DNA of 64,000 nt from Kribbella sp. NBC_00382 (GTDB lineage: Bacteria > Actinomycetota > Actinomycetes > Propionibacteriales > Kribbellaceae). Of this stretch, positions 50,547 through 58,961 are shown one piece after another (position 1 is the first letter of the stretch; every line of letters starts with the position of its first letter). The notes beneath the pieces were generated by a model. That model did no database searches. It was not told where the DNA came from and saw only the letters and a list, made by a program, of their open reading frames with translations. The position numbers were made by a program, and so were the translations under genes. The stretch lies in contig NZ_CP107954.1 in the NCBI RefSeq assembly GCF_036067295.1, positions 6,138,001-6,202,000 on the forward strand, written 5' to 3'.

Positions 50547-51594
50547 CAGCATCAAAGAGCTGTCAGTACCAAGCGAGCTAGGGGTAATTGCCGACCTGGC
50601 ACCAGTGGACGGCCAGGACCGGCCCGTATGGCTGGTGCTGGGGGAGGACGGCCAGATCAGCCGGTGGGACCTCGAGACTGGTGAGCACACGCCTGTCGGG
50701 ATCACCACCGTCCCGTTGGAGCCAGACCATGATCCGTGGGACGGGCATGAGCTCCGCCGCCACCTCCATGCGTCCAGCGACGGCTCCTTCGCCGCGGTGG
50801 TCAATGACTTCGGCCGGTGCGGCGAGGTGCTCGACCTGCGGACCGGCGAGCTCACGTTGACCCTCGACAACGAGAGCGACGATCTGGAGACGGTGCCGTT
50901 CTCGCTGGCGTTCGCGCGACACAGGGGACGGGATGTCGTCATCCACCGCGCCGATTGGAACCGGCTGGACGTGTCGGACCCGGCGACAGGGAGGCTGCTC
51001 ACCGATCGGGCGAGTCCGGTGCAGACCGAAACCGAGCACTCGCCGGAGCATTATCTCGACTACTTCCATGGCGCCTTGCGGGTGAGCCCCGACGGGCGGC
51101 AGGTAGTCGACGACGGTTGGGTCTGGCAGCCCGCCGGATTCCCGACCGTGTGGAGCCTCGAGCGCTGGATCGAGGACAACGTGTGGGAGTCCGAGGACGG
51201 TCCGACCAGAATCGAACTGTGCGACCGGGGGTACTACTGGAACCGCTCGGTGGTCTGGATCGACTCGGTCCGGGTGGCTCTCGAAGGGCTCGGTGACGAC
51301 GACGCCAACAACATGTTGCCCGGTGCACGGATCTTCGACACCAGCCGGCGTACTCAGCTGCCGGGATGGAAGGCGGAGACAGCCCTGGAGTTGCCGGCCG
51401 TCGACGGACCGGCCGGGCGCTTCTTCAGCGATGGCGTCAGCCTGTTCAGCTCGGCCGAGACCGGGTTGTCGAAGTGGGACCTGGAGAAAGGAAGCCTGAT
51501 CGAGGAGTGGGAGGGGTTCTCGCCGACCCACCACCACCGGGGTGCTGGGCAGTTCTTGCAGCTGGCCGACGGACTGGTCCGGCTCTGGCCGTAA
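50536..51594 (+). CDS. Soluble WD40-like beta-propeller protein
   Basis: A 352-residue protein with no signal peptide and repeated beta-rich units ending in W-D or similar pairs: GEDGQISRWDLETGEHT, GEVLDLRTGELTLTL, SAETGLSKWDLEKGSLIEEW. It likely forms a propeller used for protein contacts. It is translationally coupled to the membrane protein and ends 55 bases before an ECF sigma gene. No function can be assigned. Confidence 0.7.
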   Translation: MSGDSIKELSVPSELGVIADLAPVDGQDRPVWLVLGEDGQISRWDLETGEHTPVGITTVPLEPDHDPWDGHELRRHLHASSDGSFAAVVNDFGRCGEVLDLRTGELTLTLDNESDDLETVPFSLAFARHRGRDVVIHRADWNRLDVSDPATGRLLTDRASPVQTETEHSPEHYLDYFHGALRVSPDGRQVVDDGWVWQPAGFPTVWSLERWIEDNVWESEDGPTRIELCDRGYYWNRSVVWIDSVRVALEGLGDDDANNMLPGARIFDTSRRTQLPGWKAETALELPAVDGPAGRFFSDGVSLFSSAETGLSKWDLEKGSLIEEWEGFSPTHHHRGAGQFLQLADGLVRLWP

Positions 51595-51649
51595 CGCGGT
51601 GCCGGGCTCGGGCCAAGTACTGGTGTAAACCGAGGCGAGAGGGTGGGTA

Positions 51650-52222
51650 GTGGCAGAACTACTGGAGATCGGGCGGGATCCCGCCGCGTTCGAGGCGTTC
51701 TATCGGGAGCACATCGAGAAGGTGCAGCGGTTTGTCGCCCGGCGAGTGGATGATCCGTTCCTGGCGGCCGACCTGACCGCCGAGGTCTTCCTCGCGGCGA
51801 TCGACTCCGCGCACAGCTACCGGCCGGGCCGCGGTACGCCGACCGGGTGGCTCTACGGCGTTGCGCAGAACGTGGTCTCGTCAGAGCGGCGCAGGCAGGC
51901 CAGAGAGCTGAGGGCGAACCAGCGTGTCTCCGGGCGAAGGTTGCTGACGCCGGACGACGTGAGCCGGCTGGAGGAACGCATCGACGCCGAGGAGGGTGCA
52001 CGCACGCTCCTGCGGGCAATGGACGAGCTGCCCGACGGCGAACGCGCGGTACTGGAGTTGGTCGCGCTGGATGGGATCTCACCGCAGGAGGCGGCGCAGG
52101 TCCTCGGTATCCGGGCCGCCACCGCAAGGGTCCGGCTGCATCGAGCCCGTACCCGGCTGCGTGACGGCATGCCACCGCCGATCACCTCACTCGCCGACAT
52201 CACATCGGAGGCCACCTCATGA
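51650..52222 (+). CDS. ECF sigma factor
   Basis: A 190-residue sigma-70 family protein with region 2 (AFEAFYREHIEKVQRFVARR, AADLTAEVFLAAIDSA, TPTGWLYGVAQNVV) and region 4 (LPDGERAVLELVALDGIS, EAAQVLGIRAATARVRLHRA). GTG start at 51650. The next gene overlaps by 4 bases and encodes a one-helix membrane protein with a cytoplasmic N-terminus, which is the expected anti-sigma or sensor partner. Confidence 0.9.
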   Translation: MAELLEIGRDPAAFEAFYREHIEKVQRFVARRVDDPFLAADLTAEVFLAAIDSAHSYRPGRGTPTGWLYGVAQNVVSSERRRQARELRANQRVSGRRLLTPDDVSRLEERIDAEEGARTLLRAMDELPDGERAVLELVALDGISPQEAAQVLGIRAATARVRLHRARTRLRDGMPPPITSLADITSEATS

Positions 52223-52827
52223 AGACATTCGAAGACGAACTGCTGACCGAACTCAAGACCGTCGTCGCGGAGCGAACCCACGCCGAGCCGACCGTAAAAC
52301 GCAGGCGTCGCCTGGTCGTCGGCCTGGCTGCCGCCGTGACGCTGGCCGCCGGTACTGCGATCGCCGTACCGCTGATCGGTGGCGACAAGACCACCGCGAC
52401 CGCGACCGCGACGACGTTCTCGGTGACGAGGGCGGCGGACGGCACAGCCCAGCTGACCATCACCGGCCAGGACCCGGATGAGCTGGAACGGGCCTTCGCG
52501 AAGACCGGGATCAAGGCAGAGGTGACGTTCCTGAAGCCAGGCGAGTACTGCCGCCGTACTCCGGTCGGCCAGAGCTCGCCAGAGCACATGCTGATCCGCT
52601 ATTGGCTGGCCTTCAACGTGGCGAAGGCGGGCGGGCCTGGCGACCAGCTCCCCCGGCCGAAGTCCCGTGGCTGGACGCTGATCGTCGAGGCACCCACGCA
52701 GCAAGAGGTCCGGGTACGTCCCACCGATGGCGGGGACGGCGTGTATGGCGGGCTGGGCAAGAAGGACGCCCTCTCGGTCGACTTCCTGAAGGACGGCACC
52801 TTCGGCCCCTGCGTGGTGAGTCGCTAG
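52219..52827 (+). CDS. Single-pass membrane partner of the ECF sigma factor
   Basis: A 202-residue protein with a short cytoplasmic N-terminus (MKTFEDELLTELKTVVAERT), a basic stretch KRRRR, one transmembrane helix (LVVGLAAAVTLAAGTAIAV) and an outer domain with two Cys (EYCRR and GPCVVSR) that could pair. The layout matches anti-sigma or sigma-linked sensors, but no zinc-binding ZAS motif is visible. Its stop lies in a CTAG shared with the stop of the opposing sigma gene. Confidence 0.75.
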   Translation: MKTFEDELLTELKTVVAERTHAEPTVKRRRRLVVGLAAAVTLAAGTAIAVPLIGGDKTTATATATTFSVTRAADGTAQLTITGQDPDELERAFAKTGIKAEVTFLKPGEYCRRTPVGQSSPEHMLIRYWLAFNVAKAGGPGDQLPRPKSRGWTLIVEAPTQQEVRVRPTDGGDGVYGGLGKKDALSVDFLKDGTFGPCVVSR

Positions 52828-54014
52828 AGCGAACCGGCGCGGCCGAGTAGGTACTGCTGCTCGGGGCCGCTGAGCGTCAGCCGGGCAGCGAGGCGGTACG
52901 CGTCTCGGGCGGCAGCGCTGTCGCCCGAGAGCTCGAGCAGATGCGCCCGGACGGCTTCGACCCGGTGGTGGTCTTTCAAAGCTGGGTCGATGGTGGCGAG
53001 GCGTTCGAGCCCGTACTCCGGGCCATGGACCATCGCGACCGCGACGATGCGGTTCAAACTCACCATCGGACCGGGGGCCAGCGTCTCCAGCAGCTCATAG
53101 AGGACGAGGATCTGGCGCCAGTCGGTGTCCTCGGCCCGGGCCGCCTCATCGTGTACTGCGGCGATCGCCGCCTGCAGCTGGTACGGGCCGATCGGTGCCG
53201 TCCGCAACGTGCCCGAGATCAACTCGGTGCCCTCGGCAACAAACCCACGGATCCACAACGACCGGTCCTGCTCGGGCAGCGGGATCAGCGCGCCGTCCGC
53301 CGACGTACGGGCCGGGCGGCGCGCGTCGGTCAGCAGCATCAGCGCGAGCAGCCCGGCGACCTCGCCCTCCGACGGGAGCTGGGCGAACAGCTGCCGCGCC
53401 AACCGGATCGCCTCAGCACTCAGCTCGACCCGCTGCAGGCTCTCACCCGAGCTGGCCGTGTAGCCCTCGTTGAAGATCAGATAGAGCACCTGCAGTACTG
53501 CGGCCAGCCGCTCCGGCAGCTCATCAGGCGGCGGCATCCGGAACTCCGCGCCCTGCTTCTTGATCGAAGCCTTGGCCCGGCTGATCCGCTGGCCGATCGT
53601 CGACTCCGGCACCAGGAATGCGCGCGCGATCTCGCCCGTGGTGAGCCCGCCGACCGCCCGCAATGTCAGCGCGATCTGCGACGGGGGAGTGAGCGACGGA
53701 TGGCAGCAGAGGAACAACAGGGTCAGAGAGTCGTCAGAACCAACGGGCGCAGGCTCCACCGGCTCCAACGAAGCGACGGTCTCCTCGCGCCGGAGCCGGG
53801 CCGCTTCGCTGCGCAGCATCTCGATCCGCCGGCGCGACGCGACGGTGATCAGCCAGCTGCGCGGATTCTCGGGCAGCCCGTCGACCGGCCACTGCTGCGA
53901 CGCGGCCAGCAGCGCCTCCTGGACGGCGTCCTCGCAGGTGTCGAACCCGCCGTACCGGCGTACCAGCGGGCCGACGATCTGCGGGGCGAGCTCCCGCAGC
54001 AGCTGGTCGATCAT
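52824..54014 (-). CDS. Large ECF sigma factor with C-terminal TPR-like extension (DGPF-linked, SigI/ECF42-like)
   Basis: About 396 residues. Region 2 (RYGGFDTCEDAVQEALLAAS, PENPRSWLITVASRRRIEML) and region 4 (TLRAVGGLTTGEIARAFLVP, STIGQRISRAKASIK) are followed by a long C-terminal extension beginning LPERLAAVLQVLYLIFNEGY, the DUF6596-type hallmark. The family needs this extension and is always paired with a DGPF protein; here that gene lies directly upstream with a TGATG overlap. Confidence 0.9.
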   Translation of the reverse strand: MIDQLLRELAPQIVGPLVRRYGGFDTCEDAVQEALLAASQQWPVDGLPENPRSWLITVASRRRIEMLRSEAARLRREETVASLEPVEPAPVGSDDSLTLLFLCCHPSLTPPSQIALTLRAVGGLTTGEIARAFLVPESTIGQRISRAKASIKKQGAEFRMPPPDELPERLAAVLQVLYLIFNEGYTASSGESLQRVELSAEAIRLARQLFAQLPSEGEVAGLLALMLLTDARRPARTSADGALIPLPEQDRSLWIRGFVAEGTELISGTLRTAPIGPYQLQAAIAAVHDEAARAEDTDWRQILVLYELLETLAPGPMVSLNRIVAVAMVHGPEYGLERLATIDPALKDHHRVEAVRAHLLELSGDSAAARDAYRLAARLTLSGPEQQYLLGRAGSL

Positions 54015-54382
54015 CAGCTGAAGGAACTCAGGTCCCGGATCGGCCGGACCTCGACGATGCTGAACGGCGCCTCCGGGATCTGCGGCACGATCTCCAGCGC
54101 ACGCTCCATCGAGTCGCAGTCGAGCAGGTAGAACCCGGCCAGCTGCTCCTTCACCTCGGCGAACGGCCCGTCGGTGGTCATCGGCTGACCGTCGCGGAAC
54201 AGCACCTGCTTGGTCGCCGCCGGATCGCCCAGCGAGTGCGACACGACCAGCTCGCCGCTGGCCGCGAGGGCGTCGTTGAGGGCGGTGTAGCCGGTCATCG
54301 ACTCGGCCTTCTGCTCGTCGGACAGCCCGTCCCAGACCTGCCGCGACTCGGGATTGCCGTAGATCAGTACCAGAAACTTCAC
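54014..54382 (-). CDS. YCII/DGPF-domain protein
   Basis: A 122-residue YCII-fold protein with MKFLVLIYGNPES at the start and the family signature in TTDGPFAEVKEQLAGFYLLD. Proteins of this kind are encoded next to ECF sigma factors of the ECF42 group and may regulate them or act with them. Its stop overlaps the ATG of the sigma gene. Confidence 0.9.
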   Translation of the reverse strand: MKFLVLIYGNPESRQVWDGLSDEQKAESMTGYTALNDALAASGELVVSHSLGDPAATKQVLFRDGQPMTTDGPFAEVKEQLAGFYLLDCDSMERALEIVPQIPEAPFSIVEVRPIRDLSSFS

Positions 54383-54544
54383 CGTCCCACCCTAGGACCA
54401 GCGGAGGCCGCACTACGGCTGATCTCGATCAGGTCACCGCCGGTGTGGCCGGGGCATGGCCCGGTACCGGGCCCAAGTACAGTAACGACCGGGACAGGGG
54501 CGCCGTTCGCGGTCGCCCGATTCGCAGAGCTGGGGGAGGATCGC

Positions 54545-55141
54545 GTGCCGGACTTGGAAGTGTCCGACCGGGTACTGACGATCCCGAACGCACTGAGCTT
54601 CATCCGGCTACTGGGCGTACCGCTCTTCCTCTGGCTGATCCTTGGGCCGAAGGAAGACGGCTGGGCGCTGCTGGTGCTCGCGATCTCGGGCTTCACCGAC
54701 TGGGCCGACGGCCAGATCGCCCGCCGGATGAACCAGACGACCCGGCTCGGCCAGATGCTCGACCCGGTCGCAGACCGGCTCTACATCTTCGCCACCGTGC
54801 TCGGCCTCGCGCTGCGCGACATCATCCCGTGGTGGCTTGCGATCGCGCTGCCGTTGCGGGACCTGCTGCTCACCTTCGCCCTGCCGGCCCTGCACCGCCG
54901 GGGCGTCAACGCGCTGCCGGTGCATTTCCTCGGTAAGTCCGCGACCTTCTGTCTGCTGTACGCGTTCCCGTTGCTGCTGCTCGGTGATGGGGACAGCACA
55001 CTCAACCTGCTGGCCCGCGTCTTCGGCTGGGCCTTCGCGATCTGGGGTACCGCTCTGTACTACTGGGCCGGCGCCCTGTACTTCGCACAGCTGCGCCACC
55101 TGATGCAGACCGTGAAGCCGATCAGCAACCAGGCGGGCTAA
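54545..55141 (+). CDS. CDP-alcohol phosphatidyltransferase
   Basis: About 198 residues, six hydrophobic segments. The complete active-site motif DWADGQIARRMNQTTRLG-QMLDPVAD (D-x2-DG-x2-AR-x8-G-x3-D-x3-D) is present at about residues 57-82. It transfers a phosphatidyl group from CDP-diacylglycerol to an alcohol acceptor in the membrane. Position ahead of DUF881-sbp-DUF881 matches M. tuberculosis pgsA2 (Rv1822). GTG at 54545 with GGGGGAGGA upstream. Confidence 0.92.
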   Translation: MPDLEVSDRVLTIPNALSFIRLLGVPLFLWLILGPKEDGWALLVLAISGFTDWADGQIARRMNQTTRLGQMLDPVADRLYIFATVLGLALRDIIPWWLAIALPLRDLLLTFALPALHRRGVNALPVHFLGKSATFCLLYAFPLLLLGDGDSTLNLLARVFGWAFAIWGTALYYWAGALYFAQLRHLMQTVKPISNQAG

Positions 55142-55151
55142 GGGCGATCCC

Positions 55152-56015
55152 GTGACCCAGTCTCCACCCGGCCAGTCCCCACCCGGCCAGTCTCCACCCG
55201 GGCAGCGACGCGTCGACGCGTCCATGTCGTTGCTGAACAACCTGATGGCCCACCCGCTGGACGAGGGGTACGCCGTCGCGGCCCGGCAGCGGCCGGCCCA
55301 GGGTGACAAGGCCAACAAGTCGCGGCACCGGATCATCCTGGTGATCGCCCTGCTCTTCCTCGGTTTCCTGCTCGCCGTCGCCGCGTCGCAGAACTATCGC
55401 AGCGCGCCCGAGGCGGAGAAGCAGCGCAAAGAGCTGATCACCCGGATCAACACGGCCGACAACCGGTTGACCGACCTGCGGGGCCAGCAGACGAAGCTCG
55501 CCGACGAGGTCCGCGGTCTGCAGGCCGGTGGGCTGAGCAACACGAGCGAAGGCGCCGCGCTGCAGCAGAAGCTGAACGACCTCGAGCTACAGGTCGGCGC
55601 GGTCGCGGTCACCGGCCCGGGCCTGAAGGCCGTCGTCGACGACGCCAAGGACTCAGACGACAAGCAGGGGCGGCTGCTCGACGTCGACCTGCAGCAGTTC
55701 GTCAACGGTCTGTGGACGGCCGGCGCGGAGGCGATCTCGGTGAACGGTCACCGGCTCACCACGCTGACCGCGATCCGCGGTGCGGGCAGCGCGATCACCG
55801 TCGACTACAGTTCGCTGACCCCGCCGTACACAGTGCTGGCGATCGGGGACACCGCGACCATGCCGGCCCGGTTCGCGCAGAGCTCGGGCGGCCAGTGGGT
55901 GCAGTACCTGGTCTCCAATTTCCATGTCCGGATGACGATCACGACGGAGGATTCCTTGCTGGTGCCAGCCGATGCCACCATCGCGCTGCGGTACGCGAAG
56001 GTGGGCGGGAGATGA
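55152..56015 (+). CDS. DUF881 membrane-anchored protein 1
   Basis: A 287-residue protein. An N-terminal SPPGQ triple repeat precedes a basic region and one transmembrane helix (IILVIALLFLGFLLAVAAS, about residues 62-80), a coiled coil (EAEKQRKELITRINTADNRL) and an outer DUF881 domain (VAVTGPGLKAVVDDAK, LQQFVNGLWTAGAEAISVNG, YTVLAIGDTATMPARF). It corresponds in place to Rv1823. The role is unknown but is tied to cell-envelope growth by its conserved neighbours. Confidence 0.9.
   Translation: MTQSPPGQSPPGQSPPGQRRVDASMSLLNNLMAHPLDEGYAVAARQRPAQGDKANKSRHRIILVIALLFLGFLLAVAASQNYRSAPEAEKQRKELITRINTADNRLTDLRGQQTKLADEVRGLQAGGLSNTSEGAALQQKLNDLELQVGAVAVTGPGLKAVVDDAKDSDDKQGRLLDVDLQQFVNGLWTAGAEAISVNGHRLTTLTAIRGAGSAITVDYSSLTPPYTVLAIGDTATMPARFAQSSGGQWVQYLVSNFHVRMTITTEDSLLVPADATIALRYAKVGGR
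55161..55205 (+). repeat. Three 15-bp in-frame repeats coding SPPGQ
   Basis: Units TCTCCACCCGGCCAG (55161-55175), a one-base variant (55176-55190) and a second variant (55191-55205) encode three copies of SPPGQ at the N-terminus of the first DUF881 protein. Confidence 0.9.
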
Positions 56016-56344
56016 TCGCCGTCCTCGGCCTGGTGATCGGCGTCGTCGTCGGTCTGCTGGTCGCTCCCGACGTACCCGACTGGGCGCAGCCCTATCTGCC
56101 GATCGCGGTGGTCGCCGCGCTCGACGCGGTGTTCGGCGCTCTGAGGGCGTTCCTGGACGGCATCTTCGACGACAAGGTGTTCGTCGTCTCGTTCGTCTCG
56201 AACGTGCTGATCGCGGCCCTGATCGTGTACCTGGGCGACCAGCTCGGGGTCGGCTCGCAGCTGTCCACCGGCGTCGTGGTCGTGCTCGGGATCCGGATCT
56301 TCACCAACATGGCCGCGATCCGGCGTCACGTCTTCAGGGCCTGA
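56012..56344 (+). CDS. sbp: Small basic membrane protein Sbp-like
   Basis: A 110-residue protein with three hydrophobic helices (MIAVLGLVIGVVVGLLVAP, LPIAVVAALDAVFGALRAFL, VVSFVSNVLIAALIVYLG) and the RIFTNMAAIRRHVF ending. It is the Sbp/DUF1290 family that always lies between two DUF881 genes (Rv1824 in M. tuberculosis). ATG overlaps the first DUF881 stop. Function unknown. Confidence 0.9.
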   Translation: MIAVLGLVIGVVVGLLVAPDVPDWAQPYLPIAVVAALDAVFGALRAFLDGIFDDKVFVVSFVSNVLIAALIVYLGDQLGVGSQLSTGVVVVLGIRIFTNMAAIRRHVFRA

Positions 56345-56345
56345 G

Positions 56346-57152
56346 ATGAGTACCGACGACCCGTTCCCGCCGCCGGAGCCGGCCGAGCCGACGCCGATGC
56401 CCAAGCCGAAGCCGAAGGTGCCGAACCTGGCGCTGCGGCGGCTGCGGACCGGCTTCAAGCCGTCCCGTGGGCAGGCGATCGTGGCTGTCGTGCTGGCGCT
56501 GGTGGCCTGTATGGCGGTCGTCCAGGTCCGGGTGAACCGGGCCGACGACGGCTACCAGAACGCCCGCCGCGAGGACCTGATCGCGATCCTCGACGGCCTG
56601 GGCCAGAACACCCGGCGGCTGGAGACCGAGATCACCGAACTGGAGGCGCGCAAGAACACGCTGACCTCCAGCGCGGACAAGGCGCAGACTGCCCGCGAGC
56701 AGGCCGAGCAGCAGGTGCGCGTGCTCGGCATCCTGGCCGGTACGTTGCCGGCCGTCGGCTCTGGGGTCCGGATCACGCTGACCGACCCGGAGGCCAAGAT
56801 GCAGTCCAGTAACCTGCTGGACGCGATCGAGGAGCTCCGCGACGCGGGCGCCGAGGCGATCCAGATCAACGGCCAGGTCCGGGTGGTGGCCAGCACCGAT
56901 CTGGTCGACGATCCGCCCGGCGTGAAGATCGACGGTGAGAAGGTGCAGTCGCCGTACGTGATCGAGGCGATCGGGGAGTCCCACAACCTGGCCGAGGCGG
57001 CCAACTTCCCCGGTGGTCTGGTGAGCGAGGTGGAAGGCCCGCAGATCGGTGGCCGGGCCGAGGTGAGCGAGCTGCCGAGCCTGTCGATCACCGTCTTGCA
57101 CACGCCGGAGGAGCATCGTTACGCTCGCCCGGCACCGAGCCCGACAAAGTAG
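56346..57152 (+). CDS. DUF881 membrane-anchored protein 2
   Basis: A 268-residue protein with a Pro-rich cytoplasmic start, one membrane helix (AIVAVVLALVACMAVVQV), a coiled coil (LETEITELEARKNTLTSS) and a DUF881 outer domain (GILAGTLPAVGSGVRITLTD, LLDAIEELRDAGAEAIQING). It pairs with the DUF881 protein before sbp (Rv1825 in M. tuberculosis). It starts one base after the sbp stop. Confidence 0.9.
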   Translation: MSTDDPFPPPEPAEPTPMPKPKPKVPNLALRRLRTGFKPSRGQAIVAVVLALVACMAVVQVRVNRADDGYQNARREDLIAILDGLGQNTRRLETEITELEARKNTLTSSADKAQTAREQAEQQVRVLGILAGTLPAVGSGVRITLTDPEAKMQSSNLLDAIEELRDAGAEAIQINGQVRVVASTDLVDDPPGVKIDGEKVQSPYVIEAIGESHNLAEAANFPGGLVSEVEGPQIGGRAEVSELPSLSITVLHTPEEHRYARPAPSPTK

Positions 57153-57206
57153 CCCCCCAGTAGACCCATTGCCTGGCAGTTTCCATTGGAAGAAAGAGGG
57201 ACCGAG

Positions 57207-57587
57207 GTGTACCCCGAAGACCTGAAGTACACGGCCGAGCACGAGTGGGTGAAGGCCGGCGACGGCCCGGTGCGGGTCGGTATCACCGACTTCGCCCAGG
57301 ACGCGCTCGGCGACATCGTGTACGTGCAGCTGCCCGAGGTCGGCACCGCTGTCCGGGCCGGCGACTCCTGTGGTGAGCTGGAGTCGACCAAGAGCGTCAG
57401 CGACCTGTTCGCGCCCCTCAACGGCACCGTACGGGCCGTCAACGAGGCGCTGGCCGACCAGCCCGACCTGGTCAACACCGACCCGTACGGCGAGGGCTGG
57501 CTGCTCGACATCGAGGTCGACGACGACGACGAGATCGAGGCGTTGATGGACGCCGACACGTACAAGGGCCAGCTCGACCAGAGCTGA
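57207..57587 (+). CDS. gcvH: Glycine cleavage system H protein
   Basis: A 126-residue lipoyl carrier. The modified Lys lies in CGELESTKSVSDLFAPLNG, and YTAEHEWVKAGDGPVRVGIT and YGEGWLLDIEVDD are classic. It shuttles the methylamine of glycine between the P, T and L proteins. The GTG at 57207 with GAAAGAGGG upstream is chosen over a TTG at 57186. gcvP lies three genes downstream; gcvT and lpd are not in the window. Confidence 0.96.
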   Translation: MYPEDLKYTAEHEWVKAGDGPVRVGITDFAQDALGDIVYVQLPEVGTAVRAGDSCGELESTKSVSDLFAPLNGTVRAVNEALADQPDLVNTDPYGEGWLLDIEVDDDDEIEALMDADTYKGQLDQS

Positions 57588-57615
57588 GCGGCAACAACTG
57601 GTAGGTTCTGTCGGA

Positions 57616-57640
57616 CCTCAACCGCCGGTCGAGGGTTGGG
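57616..57640. terminator. Weak hairpin after gcvH
   Basis: CCTCAACC and GGTTGGGG can pair with one wobble around a 9-10 base loop. There is no T-run. It lies in the 127-base gap between gcvH and garA and may be an attenuator or chance. Confidence 0.3.
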
Positions 57641-57714
57641 GCCGCAGGCCACACTTGTCATCACGGGGTCAACGAGAACGTCGCCGGACCGCCGGCGATC
57701 GGGAGGATCACAGC

Positions 57715-58236
57715 ATGCCGTTCTGCAACCAGTGCGGGCACGAGAACTCCGAGGGCAGCCGGTTCTGCTCGCAGTGCGGAACGATGCTCCCTGGCGCGGA
57801 CCGTCCGGTGACCGCCCCCGGGGTGACCGACACCGCGATGCTCGCACCGATCAGCATCGAGCCGGAGACCGAGCGGTTCGACGCCGGCGAGAGCCTGTCC
57901 GCCGAGGACGAGGCCGCGGTCGGCGCGCTGCCGCAGGGCTCGGCGCTGCTGATCGTCCAGCGCGGCCCGAACGCGGGCAGCCGGTTCCTGCTCGACGTCG
58001 ACGTGGTCACCGCCGGCCGGCACCCGGACAGCGACATCTTCCTCGACGACGTGACAGTCTCGCGTCGGCACGCGGAGTTCCGCCGCGACCCGCAAGGCGT
58101 CAAGGTCCGCGACGTCGGCAGCCTGAACGGCACCTACGTGAACCGCGACCGGATCGACGAGCTGCAGCTGTCGAACGGCGACGAGGTGCAGATCGGCAAG
58201 TACCGCCTGGTCTACTACGCCAGTGGTCAAGCCTGA
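57715..58236 (+). CDS. garA: GarA/OdhI-type FHA protein with an N-terminal zinc ribbon
   Basis: A 173-residue protein. The FHA domain is unmistakable: GRHPDSDIFLDDVTVSRRHA and DVGSLNGTYVN, as in mycobacterial GarA, which binds and restrains 2-oxoglutarate dehydrogenase and glutamate dehydrogenase when unphosphorylated. The N-terminus differs: a zinc ribbon with two CxxC pairs (CNQC, CSQC, residues 4-22) replaces the mycobacterial tail, and the double-Thr ETTS phosphosite is not visible, only PETERFD. ATG with GGGAGGA upstream. Confidence 0.92.
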   Translation: MPFCNQCGHENSEGSRFCSQCGTMLPGADRPVTAPGVTDTAMLAPISIEPETERFDAGESLSAEDEAAVGALPQGSALLIVQRGPNAGSRFLLDVDVVTAGRHPDSDIFLDDVTVSRRHAEFRRDPQGVKVRDVGSLNGTYVNRDRIDELQLSNGDEVQIGKYRLVYYASGQA

Positions 58237-58915
58237 GCCGGACGGCTCCGCTGTAGGCAGCAGCATCGGTGAGGTGCTGCAGCTTCTGCAGGCCGAGTTC
58301 GCCGACGTCACCATCTCCAAGATCCGCTTCCTCGAGGCGGAGGGGCTGGTGACGCCGGCCAGGACCGCTTCGGGGTACCGCAAGTTCAGCGCGGCCGACA
58401 TCGAGCGGCTGCGCTATGTGCTGACCGCGCAGCGCGACCAGTACCTGCCGCTGAAGGTGATCAAGGACCACCTGGGTGCGATGGATCGCGGGTTGCGTCC
58501 GCCTGCGCCTGGTGGCCGGCCAGCAGCGCCGGAGAAGTTGCCGCAGCCCGCGGGTCTGCCTGATGCCGAGGACTTCTCGACGTACGGGACCGAGCTGAAG
58601 CTGACGCGGGACGAGCTGCGTGAGGCGGCCGGCATCACGCCTGAGTTGCTTGAGCAGTTGGAGAGTCACAACCTCGTCGTGGCCCGGGGCAACCACTACG
58701 ACGGCGACGCGATCCTGATCGCCAAGGCGGCGGCCGAGTTCGCGCAGTACGGGATCGAGCCGCGGCACCTGCGGCCGTTCCGGGCTGCCGCCGACCGTGA
58801 GGTCGGGTTGATCGAGCAGGTGGTCCAGCCCCGGCGGGACGACAAGACGCTCGAGCTGGCAGCGCTCGCGGTTCGGTTGCATGCGGCACTGGTCCGCTCC
58901 CGGCTCACCCGCTGA
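58223..58915 (+). CDS. ftsR: MerR-type transcription regulator FtsR
   Basis: A 230-residue protein with a MerR winged helix near the N-terminus (SIGEVLQLLQAEFADVTISK, IRFLEAEGLVTPARTASGYR, FSAADIERLRYVLTAQR) and a C-terminal domain with ITPELLEQLESHNLV. It corresponds to Rv1828 and to FtsR of Corynebacterium, an activator of ftsZ. GTG at 58223 overlaps the garA end by 14 bases. Confidence 0.92.
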   Translation: MVKPEPDGSAVGSSIGEVLQLLQAEFADVTISKIRFLEAEGLVTPARTASGYRKFSAADIERLRYVLTAQRDQYLPLKVIKDHLGAMDRGLRPPAPGGRPAAPEKLPQPAGLPDAEDFSTYGTELKLTRDELREAAGITPELLEQLESHNLVVARGNHYDGDAILIAKAAAEFAQYGIEPRHLRPFRAAADREVGLIEQVVQPRRDDKTLELAALAVRLHAALVRSRLTR

Positions 58916-58961
58916 CCCCGGCGGGGCAGCCCCGGCCTGGCCCGCAGAGTAGGCTGAAGGA

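Noticed and set aside
57588..57714. tRNA gene between gcvH and garA
   Set aside because: A hairpin is present but no cloverleaf with acceptor stem and T-arm consensus can be built.
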